A DNA stretch of 64,000 bases from Peronospora farinosa (GCA_947646735.1 CANTFK010000947.1:62001-126000); one strand, 5' to 3'; positions 20,566 through 32,902 are shown, counted from the first letter of the stretch. Numbers and translations: made by a program. Notes: generated by a model not told the origin, from the letters alone.

Positions 20566-21484
20566 GCTGTCAAAATCTCTTTTCTTTCTCAATTAAAGAC
20601 GTATGATTGGTCAAAAATAAAAAGTGTAAGAAAAAACAATAGTATAGTCAATCATGGCTACATTTCTGATACATTTCGTATTTGTTCCTAGTTTGGCTAG
20701 AAGCATGGCGTTAATTAGGCTGCTCACATCCATCCACAAGTCAACTACATTATCTACAAACTGAATTAACCAGCAAAAAGGTTCTGCAGATTAGGAAAAA
20801 GTTGCAATTTTCTAGCTAAATACTATGATTTATCTATCTGCACGAGGCTATTCACGACCATATTTTACAAATTATTCAGCGTAAAAGGACATTCTTTCAT
20901 TGTACTAGATAATATTCACAATTATCTAAATTATTGTCACACACTTTACAAAAACAATGGAGAGGCGGATGGTCAGTGTAACTATGACAAAGTGTGATGC
21001 TCACAGAAGGAAGAGAGACCAAAACAGTCCTCATTCCTTTCACTATGTAACAAAAGGTATCTTCACTCCATCGCCGAATATTCAAAAACGAACCTAGACT
21101 ACGATAAAGCAAGAGAGAAATATTACACAATCTACAAGAAAACTTCTTACTGTCTCAGGCAAATTTGATACTGAACGAAGTGGAACGAGTTCATAACCAG
21201 TCTCATGTGGCATTCTGACTGGTCAGGAAACGTCCATCTTTTTGATTGGTCAAAACTATATTGTAATTGACCCATTGCAAGCTGATGACTTGACGTACTC
21301 ATGTAAATGTTTGTGGAATTAGTCCAACGACCTATTATGTGCAATACACTCGGATAACATTGGGAGCACACTAGCCGACAAAGAAAAATAAATGTCTATG
21401 GAATTAGTAAATGAGTGTGTCAATGACACTTACAGTGGCAAATAAATGGCTACACACACAGTAACTTTCAATGCAGTCGGATAA
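20566..21484. other. Intergenic, AT-rich
   Basis: The stretch lies between the SGT gene promoter and the 3' end of SLC45-like gene 2; both genes are on the minus strand. It is AT-rich with only short frames of no protein character. No repeat or RNA gene was recognised. Confidence 0.55.
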
Positions 21485-22993
21485 CTACATGGAATACATG
21501 TCAATCCGTAGCGCTTGGAGGCTAATCAATGCGCCTAACAATGAGAGAGCACCTCCCACAAACACCGGTAATGCGTATCCAAGCGATGTGTTGACAAGTG
21601 CAGCACCGACCAAGAAATTGAGAAGCTGGCCCATACAATTGGCGGAATTAACGGCACCAACATACATGCCGACTTGCGCAGAAGTCCCAAACACATGCAC
21701 GATGATAGGCACGACGAGTGCAAAAACTGTCGACTGCGTAATAGCCGTCAATACGACAATCATCACGTCCACAGCAACAAGTTTCGTAAACGCCATCACC
21801 ATAAGCAGTGCCTGCGGAATGCACGCAACCGTGACGACCCAGCGTGCACCCAGACGATGAACAAGGAACGGTAACATCCATGAATACAGATATCCGAGCA
21901 CATTGAAAAGCAAGTCTGCTAGACCACCAGCAATCTGAACGCCATCGTTGTAGCGCTCTTGGTCGGGCGTACAGTGGTGACTCAAGTCGCAAATGTCTGC
22001 ATCAGTTGAGTTCCCACCGAAGACTTCAATGCCAAAGAACTGACCTTTGTTGCCATTGTAGGCTGTAAAACCAAACTGGATGCAGAAGAGCACGAGGCAG
22101 TACACTGCTAGTGTGCGAGGAAGCGTCTTTAAGCCGTGATAAATGCAGGAAAAGGCTTCGCCAATCCGCTTCGTTGCGCTAGAAGCTTCTTCGCCCGATT
22201 CAAAGTCCAAGTCCTTAGAGACTGGTACCTCTTCCTTCGCAAACGCGCATACAGCACCTACAGAAGCTAACATGGTCACCGATAACATACCGAGAAACCA
22301 ACGCAGCGTCAGGTGCGCTGCACCAAAGACGTAAATGTAGCCAGCTACGCAGATGGATCCCAGTGTTGAACTCGCCTGTCCAATACTGGCTCCTAAAGTC
22401 TGACGGTCGCCTGCAAAATCCGCGATTATGAGGAAAGCCGGTGTTTGCACCACATTGACGGTAACATCCATCCATGTGTAAAACAGTATCGTGAGCCAAG
22501 CAGTCCACGGTCGATTATTCCCCGAGTCACCAAGCAGCTCTCCCAATTCCCGTGCGTATCCCATCAGCATCCAACATGCTGCACTAGTAACAGCTCCGTA
22601 AACCAAGAATGGGCGACGGCGACCCCACTTGCTTGTGCAGCGATCACTAAGGACACCGATAGTCGGTGCCACGAGTATGCCTGACAGCGGACCGATCAAT
22701 TGAGTCAGCTGCACAGCGAAACGCGGCAGCATTGTACCGAGGTATGGACCCAGGGCGGCCCACTGCGCCGACCACGCCATATTGGTAGCCATTCGCGGCA
22801 GGGAAAGAAGTACAAGCATGGCCACCGAGCACCCGATCGTGTGTTTGCTTTCGCCGGAGTCAACGAGGTCGAGGTGCGAGAATGTCGACAACCTTGGAGG
22901 ATGCTCCTGCAACCCCAACGCAGTCAGCTCCCGGTGGGGAGGCGACTCGGCAGAATTGTACTTCGGAGTTGTCGCTTCAATAGGCGTGATCAT
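21485..22993 (-). CDS. SLC45/GPH-type sugar transporter, paralogue 2
   Basis: This is a second predicted proton/sugar symporter of the sucrose-transporter-like family. From the ATG at 22993 it has 502 residues; the frame stays open upstream to 23053 without another ATG. It keeps the same MAWSAQWAALGPYL helix 1, the loop 2-3 signature KWGRRRPFL, QTPAFLIIADFAGDRQT, the YNGNKGQFFGIEVFGG loop, a Cys-bearing loop (CDLSHHC) and the terminal MYSM of paralogue 1. The cytosolic N-terminus is longer and different. Its 3' end is about 8.6 kb from paralogue 1 and the gene is inverted relative to it, pointing to an old local duplication with inversion, since unrelated genes lie between. Substrate is undetermined. 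Confidence 0.88.
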   Translation of the reverse strand: MITPIEATTPKYNSAESPPHRELTALGLQEHPPRLSTFSHLDLVDSGESKHTIGCSVAMLVLLSLPRMATNMAWSAQWAALGPYLGTMLPRFAVQLTQLIGPLSGILVAPTIGVLSDRCTSKWGRRRPFLVYGAVTSAACWMLMGYARELGELLGDSGNNRPWTAWLTILFYTWMDVTVNVVQTPAFLIIADFAGDRQTLGASIGQASSTLGSICVAGYIYVFGAAHLTLRWFLGMLSVTMLASVGAVCAFAKEEVPVSKDLDFESGEEASSATKRIGEAFSCIYHGLKTLPRTLAVYCLVLFCIQFGFTAYNGNKGQFFGIEVFGGNSTDADICDLSHHCTPDQERYNDGVQIAGGLADLLFNVLGYLYSWMLPFLVHRLGARWVVTVACIPQALLMVMAFTKLVAVDVMIVVLTAITQSTVFALVVPIIVHVFGTSAQVGMYVGAVNSANCMGQLLNFLVGAALVNTSLGYALPVFVGGALSLLGALISLQALRIDMYSM

Positions 22994-23405
22994 GCTGTCA
23001 AATACTGGAGGAGCAGCTAGATGAGTGAAAGTGGCAGAGCTAGCTTGTGGCACCGAGACTGTAAATTTGCAAGTGATTCTGGAAGCTTTGACAGCGTGAT
23101 TGACATGTTCAGCGACAAGTTAGTCTCACAAGTACGCATCAGGTGCGCGACTATCATTCGCGTAAGCAGCAGATAACGTAGCTGTACTACTGAATCAGAT
23201 TCTTCTTGTGTTCAGATTGTTCCAGAAAATTAATAGTATATTTTTCCAATCAACCAGCAAGCACAGATCAGATGCGTCCAAAGTGTCATGTCTCGAACGA
23301 CGATGTCACCACCAAACAATGTTGTCGTCAGTCTCTTGATTATTCACCTTCACACAATCGATTTCTCATGCGTCACAATTCTTTTTGCAACAACTGGTAT
23401 TCGAC
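22994..23405. other. Intergenic, promoter side of SLC45-like gene 2
   Basis: The interval carries the 5' flank of SLC45-like gene 2 and the 3' end of the SAP-like/coiled-coil gene. The transporter frame is open for 20 codons above its ATG. Plus-strand frames at 23206 and 23288 are antisense to, or continuous with, the next gene and are not supported. Confidence 0.5.
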
Positions 23406-24344
23406 CTATGCCATGGCATTGGACTTGTTTGCTGAGCGTTCTCGTGCTTCATGCATTGCCTGTCTCATTCTCTCTTTGGTTTGTTCCTTCAGATTCTGGA
23501 AAAAAGCCATATCATCCTGCAACTCGACCAATAAATCATGGTTCATTCCATGCACCTGTGCTTCTCGAAAAGATTTTCGTAAATTCTGCAAAATTTCCAA
23601 CACTTGTTTCAAATACAAAGTATCTCGATCCCGTTGATCCATCAATTTGTGCCATTCCTCCAGTTGCATTTTGGTCTTTCCCAGTCGAATCGACTCCATT
23701 AACTGATCCGTGACGACCGTACGACAGTTGTTACATAATTGTCCATCGGCAGTTCCATTCTGAGTATACGAATTAGCAATTCCACTGAGAATTTCTAAAT
23801 CCGTCGTCGGATTAGCCGAAGGTTTTGGTAAATTGGGCGAATATTGCATCGGCAGTATCGATGGACCTCCTTCATAGAAACCCTGCAAATCTGCTACAGC
23901 TGCTGACGTGACTTTCAAATTGTTTGTCTCGGTCTGAGTCTGCATGGTCATCGTCGATATTTTCCTCTTGTTAGTCATATTGGTAATGATCTCGACTTCA
24001 TGTACATGATCTCCACCATTACTCGCATCTTCTTCATCTTCCGTCTCTTCATCTTCTCGTTTATTTATTTGGGTACTTGGTGCTTTCAAAATGGGTCCAT
24101 CATTTTGGCGTAATAAATCAATGTACCCACTTTTATTATCATTTGCATTTGGACCCTTTTTTATGGGTCGAATACCACGACGATAGCACTCTGCACGCAA
24201 GTCGTGGGCACGATGACGGTCATACGGCTCATGAAGACGCCGTACTGGCTCTTTTCGACCATCTTTGTCGTTCGATAGCAACGAATCAATATCCCCTCCA
24301 TTGCTATGGACGTCGCCAACTAATGGCCCGGTATTGGCGTCCAT
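23406..24344 (-). CDS. Uncharacterised protein with SAP-like N-region and C-terminal coiled coil
   Basis: I do not recognise this 312-residue protein. From its N-terminus it has an acidic/polar start, a region near residues 40-80 with the pattern ALDLRAECYRRGI-like (seen as HDLRAECYRRGIRP) followed by YIDLLRQND, and an acidic linker with EETEDEEDA. After a polar middle comes a helical C-terminal third from about 215. The first of these resembles a SAP DNA-binding helix-extended-helix motif. The third begins with a CNNC pair and continues as Lys/Glu/Gln-rich heptads predicted to coil. There is no signal peptide or membrane segment. A nuclear, DNA- or RNA-associated role is a guess from the SAP-like motif. 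The start ATG at 24344 is the first in frame. Confidence 0.75.
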   Translation of the reverse strand: MDANTGPLVGDVHSNGGDIDSLLSNDKDGRKEPVRRLHEPYDRHRAHDLRAECYRRGIRPIKKGPNANDNKSGYIDLLRQNDGPILKAPSTQINKREDEETEDEEDASNGGDHVHEVEIITNMTNKRKISTMTMQTQTETNNLKVTSAAVADLQGFYEGGPSILPMQYSPNLPKPSANPTTDLEILSGIANSYTQNGTADGQLCNNCRTVVTDQLMESIRLGKTKMQLEEWHKLMDQRDRDTLYLKQVLEILQNLRKSFREAQVHGMNHDLLVELQDDMAFFQNLKEQTKERMRQAMHEARERSANKSNAMA

Positions 24345-24580
24345 ACTATTTTGAATATAGTACTAGTAATAATACACAGGATTTAAAAATAGTACCAATA
24401 CGAGCTACCGCACTTTAATGACCTAGTTGAAGTTGTACATACATTCCTGCAGAGTGAATGTAGCGAGGGAACGGCCGCGAAGGCGGCCTTACCAGCTCAC
24501 TTGGACAAAGCAATCAACCACTCCATGTAGTTTTCCGACTTTTTATCAGCAAACACTACAACCTTGCAGTTGACATCAGG

Positions 24581-27500
24581 TTAACTTGCCACCTTACTGT
24601 CGTTTTGCTCTTCGACAATATCTCCATCGACCTTTTCGACAGGTGGAGAGCGTCCGCCAGTGTCGTCGTCCTGTGCAGGAAAAAGCTGCTCCAGTAAGGC
24701 CGAATTGGAGCGACATTTCTCTTTCAGCACCTGCATCAAGACATTCGACAGCTTAGCGTCAGGTCTTTTCTCCAACTTAACTTCCTCCTGGACTTTTGTC
24801 TCGTCCTGCTCTTTGACCTCGTCCTGTAGAACTGCTAAGCGCCTCACGATTCCTCTACTGTGCTCAAGAATCTCTTCGTGCGCTGAAAGCACGCTTCGGC
24901 GCTCTAGTGCCGCAATCAACACCTCCCCACTCGCAGCTCCATTCGCAGGGGATGGAGGGGTTTCCATGAATGTGTGTTCCAGCAAGCCCACCAGCAGCTC
25001 TGCCACGTTTTCCCACACAGACAGAAACTTGGAGCACGTCTGTAGCCGTGTCAATTCTTCACATACCACTAGTGAAAGCATCTGAGCCACCACCACGTGT
25101 GGCCGTAGGGCCAACGGGTCTCTTATCGTTAATGGTCGGCATCGACGTCCAGTAGGACTTGTATTATCGCCAGGAGCGAGTATATCATTGGGACTATCTC
25201 TGTTAAAGGTAGGTAATTGTCGCTGGTAGTACAGGAAGGGTGAGTTTGTCTCCTCTTCGTCATACATCGCTCCACCAAGATATTTGGATCCCGCATCGCT
25301 TAGCAAGTCAAAACCAACAGGAACCAATCCGTATCGAAGAACGTCCAGCCAGGCCACGGGCTTAAACGACTGCTTAGATCCTGTGTGTGTGCACAACATG
25401 TGCTTCAAACCTTTAATCGCCGCTACAACGAGGTCATTGGGGAGCTCCTGCTTAATCTGGTTTAATAGAAGATGCCTTGATATAACAGTCATCCCACCTA
25501 TAAAACGCAAGCGTTCTTTAATATAGTTTGACGCATCAGGGCGGAGTGTATCGAACATGAAGAGAAGTAAATCAATAGGTCTCGAGGGTGCCCATGAATC
25601 GTGTGTGTCGCGTAATTTCATGGCCATCATAATCATCTTCGTGTAGCAGTCGCTAGCAAGAATTTCGTTTCCGTCTTCATTCCAGATCTTTTCTGTCACA
25701 AGCTGCTCAAGAAGTCCGAAGGCGTGCGAGGCTGCGTGAGGCATCTCAATGGACAAGGTGATCAGATTGAAAATCGTCAGCCAATCCATGCGTGAGTAAT
25801 GTAAATTATTTGGCTTCACCAGCGTCACATATCGATTCAATCCGCACATAATTGGCGTTAGGAAAGGTCGGATAAGCTCGTCATCACCGCTCATTTTCAT
25901 CAAAGCATCCAAGCATTGTACCAGCAGCAGCCCATTGACATCACTACGCGTACGGGTCACCCAAGCGAACAGACCGTTAATCGACTTGTGTAACAAAAAG
26001 CATGCGTTCTCGTAGGTCAATCCAGTTGGACTAGTGTTTGTAACCACCACCGGCTGCAAAAGAGTCAGCATTTGAGTAAAGTGAGCTTCGAGCATACCAG
26101 ATATTTCTTCTTCATCAGCTGCACCACCATCAAAGAGAGACCTGCTAAGGGAGACTACCTGGCTTAATAGGTGCTCGAAAAGAACGCATCCTCCTTGGCT
26201 GAGCGACATCTTTGTGGACTTTTTCGAGTTTTCTTGATGAGGACATCGTATTGTCAGCAATATCTCGTCATGCAGTGCCTCGATAACTTCAGCAAGGGCG
26301 CGAGATGGCAAGTTAGCCACGTCATCCATCAAAAGTTCCAGTCGGTAAGGCTGCAGAATCGTTCGAATCCACTGGGAAGTGCCAAACTCATCTGTTTGGT
26401 CATCTTTGCCGTCGAGCGCCTGCTCCGTTGGCGTATTCCCCTCGATCACGAGATCTTCCGTGTGGAAGGCTAGCTCAGCCGGACTGAGCTGGCGCCACTC
26501 AAAATCAGGAGAAAGACGAGACTTTGTCGTTTTGGTAGACAAAGGTGCTGAACCGCCTAGGTTGGAATCAAGAGTTGATAGCAGCCACGCGACACCGCTG
26601 AAAAATCCACCAACGTCACCACCACTACCGCCCTGATCGTGTGCACTAAGCGCCATCTTCCTTTCCAATCCTTCTTTGTTCTGATACACCAGGTCAATAA
26701 ACTCAAGACGCTCGTCAGGTGTCATTAGCTCCGAATCTGTTTTGTCGCTGGGATACAGAATTCGAGACGGCAAGACATGGAACTCACGCAAACCATTCAC
26801 AACATGGAAGAAATATTTCCATGAGCGGCTATGAAGCGACAAGCTGCACGTCCTTACCAGCTTAAGTACAGCTGCAGTCGCGACTGTAGCACTCTGGTTG
26901 TCACAATACACCCAAATACCGTTTTCGCGGCCGTTATATCCAACAGGATAAATGTCCGACGAAAGCAGCGCCGTGTACTTGCACATGCGGATAAACAAAG
27001 AATTGCAGTGTTCTGTCAACGACAAATAGGATGCCACCGCTGCACACAGCACGAAACCATTACATGCAAGTTGAAGTGCACTTCTCTGGGGAACATAGTG
27101 CATCTCATAGCTGCTACCGACTGAGAGATCATCGCCCCTTGCTGCATCTTTTGCTTGTGAATCAACAACAAACTGCTGAAAAACGCTGTTGAATGCACGA
27201 ACAAGGTTTCGCTGAATCAACTCGTAGATATGGCGATCGTATTGGTTGCCTGAAGAAGCATAGAGTGGCACAAGCTCAGCCTCACAAGTTCCACTTTTTT
27301 GTAAATTGGTGGCTCCCTTAACATGGCTAGAAGCAACCATCGTGAGCCGAGCCTGAGTCATCGTTTGCTTCACAGCAGGTGCTAGACGTACCGCTGAGCC
27401 TTGGGCAACACTTATACTGCAAGGCGCGCTTGGTGATCGAAGACGTAACGACGGATGGTGCACAATCAAACACGAATTACGCGGGTCACTTTCTGCTTGA

Positions 27501-30170
27501 TTGAGCAAGTCCTTCCATCGATCACTCGTCACTTCACCGTGCTTGCCACCATCTTCAAACGTCTTGATCTCGTCCTTTGCAATGGTGCTGTACAATTCGG
27601 TTAGAAAATCGTCAGGCAAATCGAGGCCTTTGGAAACGTCTTGACCATAGTTTTTGTTGTTCTTAATAAAGTCAGCCAGCTTCATCTTCTTATCTCTTTG
27701 TATGTTTGGGTTGTGCAGATCTGTGTTTAGCATGATCAAACTGAATGATAGCAAATATGCTACGTCCACGGATGCCATCACAAATCGTTCCCGGCACTGC
27801 TCATATACTCGGTGCGAGAAGGTGTTCAAGATGCGGTCAATCTGTTGAGCCTCACCTGGCAGACGGAAGCTCGCAAGAAACATTCGCAGTGCAGTAACGA
27901 TGCTCTCTCCTTCAAAATTAAACGATTGCACGAAGTCGGTAAGAACGTCGCGATGGAAGTCGATTGTATCAGCCTCGTGGATCTCGGTTTTCTCAAAACC
28001 CTTGACTTCCTTGCCCATTGCTCCCAAGTACACACCCACCGAATTTTTGTTCAAACCTTGAGGAAGCGATCGAAGGAACGTAGCAAGAGACATGCTGTCG
28101 AGCGGCGTAGGCAGAAAATAATGTTGCTGCAAGTACCTGATTCCTGCTAGTGGCTTTCGATTAAACTCCTGAATCCCGTGTTGAAAAAACTTTTTGCGCT
28201 GTCGTTTCTTAAGTAGAGCTTCTGCAGAAGCAAACCCATCAGTATTGGCTGGTGAAGATCGTTCTTCCTGATCTACCAGCAGCACATCCACACTACTCTC
28301 TTCGTCGCTCGGTCCACTGCTACTGTCACCACGAAGAGCAGGCGTCCCTGGGTGCGTTCGGAGATGCACGACATAGAGTGCATTGAACATTCCGCGAAGA
28401 GCAATCTCTCCAATAGCCTGAGCCCACAGAAAATGCGTTTCGTCGTGCGACTCAAAACAAGCCACATGAGATTGCTGAGCAGTCTGAGAAAGCAGCTTGA
28501 ATAATGTTTGCGTTAGGTCGCAACGATTGTCGTCGCAATCGTAATTCACGTATAAGTCAGGCAACAACGTTGCCTCGGCAAGCAGGTCCACTAAGCAGTC
28601 GAGAATTTCAAATGAGATCTTGTACAATTGGCTCTTGGATAGCATATTTCCGGAAAACACGTCTAAAGCGCAATCGACCATCGGCTTGTCGTCCCCTTGA
28701 CCACTTGTATCTCCAGTAGAGGGAGCCGAATCATCCCCATGCGGAAAGTCTGGGTTATTAAAATCCATATTGGCGAGACACCAGTGGAGCGTGTGGTAGA
28801 ACACGCCCTCAAAAATCGCCTCTACCTGCATTTTGAGATTCGAGCGAAGCTTTGACCACAAGAGCCTGATTAGCTCGAGACATTTCACGGGGATCTGAAG
28901 CTCCGCGCAAGCGCTGCACAGCATTTTCATAATGTAAGCAATAGACCAACGCAGCACAAAGTACGACCATACAAAGCAAATCGCACCCAAGACGACAATA
29001 GCGCAAAATAGCGCTGCACAAATCGTCCTTGATGAAAAACATTAGCGATGGCACACCCGACATCAGATCAGCGTCGCAAGCGACCAGTGCACGCTGAAGC
29101 AAGCTAAAGGATAATAACACTTCACATTGGCTTGTCATGTTTCCAGTCGACACGGTAGGAGCATCCGACGCAAGAGGTGATAAATAATTGCGCTTGTGTA
29201 ACTTTTGGCATAGAAAGCCCACAATTTTTACTGCACAAGGCAATCCAAATCCAGGTCTAAGAGGCTCCGACAAGGACGTTGTATCATCAACAGTAGAAGC
29301 CAGATTTGAGTAAATGACCGGATTTGAAAAAATAAAGGCAATCGTGTCATGTAGAAAGTTTGTAGCAATGAATCGCAATGGCAGCGTAATATGCGGCTGT
29401 ACAAGCAGACACCACAGCTATCAGAACTCACCCTTCATCCAACATTAACCAACCAGCACAGTGCGTACATCATGTTGAGAGCTGCGACTGAGAGCGTAGA
29501 GTGACTCCACCAACTGCCACATTGAGTGATCCGATAGTCTCGTGCCACAAGATGAACGTACCACCGCGTACAGCACCTGAACCACCAGAATCAGCACGTG
29601 TTGGTGGCTCTGGCTGTCCTTTTCTTGGAATCTACACTGGCTCACAGCATCCACAACATCAGCGACGGCGTCTGCCGCGATATTTTGGTCCTTAACGTCT
29701 GTCCACGGCCACGAGTGCAGAAAGTTCATCACCGCTTGCAGTGCAGCAGCAGTGACTGTGCTACTGATATGTTCATGTCGAATCACGTCTAGAAATGGCT
29801 TCACTACGTCCACAGGCGACATTTCAGTCAAATCTAGAGGAAAAACGTCAGAAAAAGAGCGAAAATGACGTCATTCAGCAGCTTAAAGAAGCAGAAAATT
29901 GGTTTAGACGTACAATGACAACGTAGAAGACGTCCACGTAGCAAGGAGAAGCTTTGAAAGTCTGCTCGGGTACTTTTCTGTCATTTTAAAACATCAAAAT
30001 GTAGGATTGAACGACCATTTTCAAATCAATTTTACAATGACTACAGGCCGTTTTCGTACTTTATTCAAGTACTCACTGATAGTACTAGACAGTAGGTACC
30101 CATATTGATCCCGTGCAAGACTCAAAACCTGCTGGATATCGCTCAGCAGGACGGATCGTACTGCCGCCAT
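24581..30170 (-). CDS. GBF1: GBF1/Gea-type Sec7 Arf guanine exchange factor, 5 exons
   Basis: This large exchange factor activates Arf1 at early Golgi membranes and drives COPI coat recruitment. Predicted minus-strand exons are 30170-30060, 29977-29914, 29833-29469, 29417-28987 and 28913-24581, giving 1767 residues, near the family's usual size. The N-terminal DCB/HUS region (VVKPFLDVIRHE) spans the small exons. The Sec7 domain has the glutamic finger in FRLPGEAQ, SLIMLNTDLHNPN, and the GBF-specific FIKNNKNYGQD. HDS helices follow to a polar Glu/Lys-rich tail. The last intron (GTGCGA...GCAG) joins two frames that each read well, restoring ILRYCRLGACAELQ. The first donor (GTACGA) is the least certain. 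It is divergent from DPH6. Confidence 0.92.
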
Positions 30171-30467
30171 CTCGGTACAGACTAAAAAGGGGTAATTTGA
30201 TCTTGCATCATTCACGTGGATCACCTTAAGACCATGTGGTCCACCTACATTATATGTGGTCCACCTACATCCCATGTTGTCCACATAGTCTAAATATTAC
30301 ATGTGGTTCACGTAGCTCGCGTGTGGTTCACGTAGCTCGCGTGTGGTCCACCCCCCGTCCCCACCTGACGTCGCAGCTGAGATGGCTACACTTTTGACGT
30401 TCTGCTCGTGGCCAAGTGTTTCATGCGTGTCATTCTCCTTTCTCTTGTCTTTTGAGCTTCTCAAGTG
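30171..30467. promoter_or_regulatory. Divergent promoter of GBF1 and DPH6, holding a minisatellite
   Basis: The 297 bases between the two start codons must serve both genes. The centre holds imperfect tandem copies of a 20-base unit (separate entry). A TGTCATTCTCCTTTC stretch about 40 bases before the DPH6 ATG is a candidate initiator. Assignment is by position. Confidence 0.45.
30234..30352. repeat. Six-copy imperfect minisatellite, about 20-base unit
   Basis: Units starting ATGTGGTCCACCTACAT begin at 30234 and 30254, a degenerate one at 30274, then related GTGGTTCACGTAGCTCGC units at 30301 and 30321 and a partial unit at 30341. Spacings are 20, 20, 27, 20 and 20 bases. Each unit holds the near-palindrome GTGGTCCAC or GTGGTTCAC. 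The units form two families, three copies each. Confidence 0.85.
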
Positions 30468-32902
30468 ATGAAAGTCGTAGCGCTTCTAAGTGGTGGAAAA
30501 GACAGTTGTTATGCAATGATGGAATGTGTTCGTTTTGGCCATGAAATTGTCTGTCTCGCTCATCTTCATCCACCAATTGAGTTACCAGCAGATGAAGCCG
30601 AGATCGATTCCTTCATGTTCCAGAGTGTTGGACATCAGATCGTCAAGCTTATTGCTAGTAGTATGGAGCTTCCATTACTATCCGAGACAATTACAGGCAC
30701 AGCAGTGGAAACAGATATGAATTATCACGAGATAGCAGTTGGTGATGAAGTCGAAGACTTGTTTCGGCTCTTGGAGAGAGTAAAACGACAATATCCAGAC
30801 GTTCAAGGTGTTTGTACTGGTGCAATCTTTTCCAGTTATCAACGGAATCGAGTCGAGAATGTGTGCGTGCAAGTTTTAGGGCTAGCAAATTGATGGACAA
30901 AGGGCTGATTTCCATGGTTTTCTTACAGGTGTTCGAGATTGAATTTAACATCTTTTGGATATTTATGGCGTCGAGAACAGACGGAATTATTGCAAGAGAT
31001 GATTGATTCCGAGATAGAAGCAATCTTGATTAAGGTCGCATCGATTGGGCTACATCCTCGGAAACATTTAGGAAAGACCATTGCCGAGCTGCAACCACAA
31101 CTGATGATGCTGGTAGAAAGATGAAACTGATGGAGAAGTCTGTACTGTACTGCTGCTCACTTCTGTTTTCTTTGAACGTCGTTATATCTATTGCAGAAAG
31201 AAAAGTATCAGATGAATGTATGTGGTGAAGGTGGTGAATACGAGACGTTTACGCTGGACTGTCCACTTTTTAAGAAGCGTATCGTCATGTAGGTATTTTA
31301 TGAGTAGATATTGCGATTGTAAGCTGACTAACATGCGTTTTTCTTCTTTTTTGAAGTGATGAAAGCCATACAGTGCTTCATTCGGACGACTACGTTGCTC
31401 CTGTAGCCTTTTTGTCGATCGACAAGTGTCATTTGGAGGATAAGGAACCTTCGGATCCCTCGCAATTAGCCTCGCGAATCCCAGAACCTTTGCTTTCTCG
31501 TTTGTCAATCAGTGCAACGAACACAAACAAAAAGCCAGCTACCGTGCTTGCACTTTGCCCGCAGTCTGCAACGAAATTTGTGCCTGCTTTTGGTCAGTTT
31601 CGCGACCAAGTGCACCTTTCAGGCATTATGAGCAGCAAGGCTGGTGACGCATCCGTCTCGCTGAAGGAAGAAATGATTGATATCGTTAACCAACTAGAGA
31701 CCGTACTCGAGAGTCAAGAGATGGTGCTAGCAGATGTGTGCTTTGTCCACCTGTATGTTCGTGATATAGGCGCATTCGCTCAGCTCAACGCCGAGTATAT
31801 CCGACAGCTCGGACAAAACCTGCCGCCATCACGTAGCTGCGTCGAAGTGAAGGCACTGGGAGACGTACCTGCCAGCGTGCTTTTGGACTGTTTCGCGTTA
31901 CGCGGTAGTGGAGAACAAAAGTTACAACCTCTGCGTGTACGCCGCGACGTCCTGCACGTGAAGAGTCTTTCAGCCTGGGCGCCCTGTTGCATTGGTCCGT
32001 ACAGCCAAGCTAATGTGCTTCACAGAGCGCTCATCCTTTTGGCTGGTCAAATTGCGTTACACCCTCAAACTATGGATCTCGTACCAGGTGACCACGCCGC
32101 CCAGACGGCGCAATGTTTTCGCAACGCCTGCCGTGTATTGGAAGCGCTTCAGTCGAATCTTCGTCACGTGTGCTCCGGTATCATCTACACCACCGGAGAT
32201 CCTGACGACCGAGGAGCTCGGGAGTATTTGCTAGCTGACAGCCGTCGCAACCTTATTACCAATGCCGGTTTGGATGATGAGTTTGAGTCTGTTGATGACA
32301 GTGATGAAAGCGATGAAGAAGTGGACAAGAACGAAGTGCGCTTGGAGTTTGTGAAGAAGGCTCCGCTGCTGGTGGTTCAGGTGTCAAATTTGCCGCGCAA
32401 TGCTTTAGTGGAGGTGGAGCTCCAAGCACTCACGCACATCGCGCTGAAATATTTGGTACCGCAAAGCATGATGCGTACACGCTATTCAGACAACTTGCGC
32501 TTCGAGTGGCAAAGTGGTATGGTTCCACGCGCACTTTGCCAAATCGTGTGCAGTGCGTCAGTTGAAAATGATGCAAAATACTTGGACACTCGAGCGTTGG
32601 CAAAAGCTGTAGCAAAAGGAATCTGGACATGCGTGCTGGATAGCCTGGTGGAAGCATTAATACCTTGGGACCGAGTGATTCACGTGCGCACCTTCTACGT
32701 GGCAACGGCATTCTCAAGCGAGAACGAATTGGCCAAGCCATCTTACGAGACTATAACAGCACGAGGTAAAGTTAACAGCATGCCCGGCATGACGTTCGTA
32801 CCTGTTGATGCCATCCAGAGTGATGCAGTAGTTGCACTGCAGGTGACGGCGCAAGACCTCGACAAGCTCGAGACTGAGCTCTGGTTGCACAAGCAGATCT
32901 AG
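30468..32902 (+). CDS. DPH6: Diphthamide synthetase DPH6 fused to Rid/YjgF domains, 4 exons
   Basis: DPH6 catalyses the last, ATP- and ammonium-dependent amidation that makes diphthamide on elongation factor 2. Exons are 30468-30862, 30929-31112, 31197-31288 and 31357-32902, giving 738 residues. The N-terminal adenylating PP-loop domain has [12 protein letters not shown], and its second signature, [17 protein letters not shown], spans exon 3. Two Rid-type (YjgF/YER057c/UK114) modules follow, one around VHLSGIM...VCFVHLYV and one around CIGPYSQAN...LAGQIALHP. This is the architecture of yeast Dph6, unlike the Rid-less vertebrate form. All introns are short with good GT-AG ends, and phases close perfectly. 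Together with EEF2KMT this places two eEF2-modifying enzymes in the window. Confidence 0.93.

Noticed and set aside
24430..24510. GGCCGC...GGCGGCC inverted stretch between two genes
   Set aside because: Too short and imperfect to call an element; may be a chance hairpin near 3' ends.
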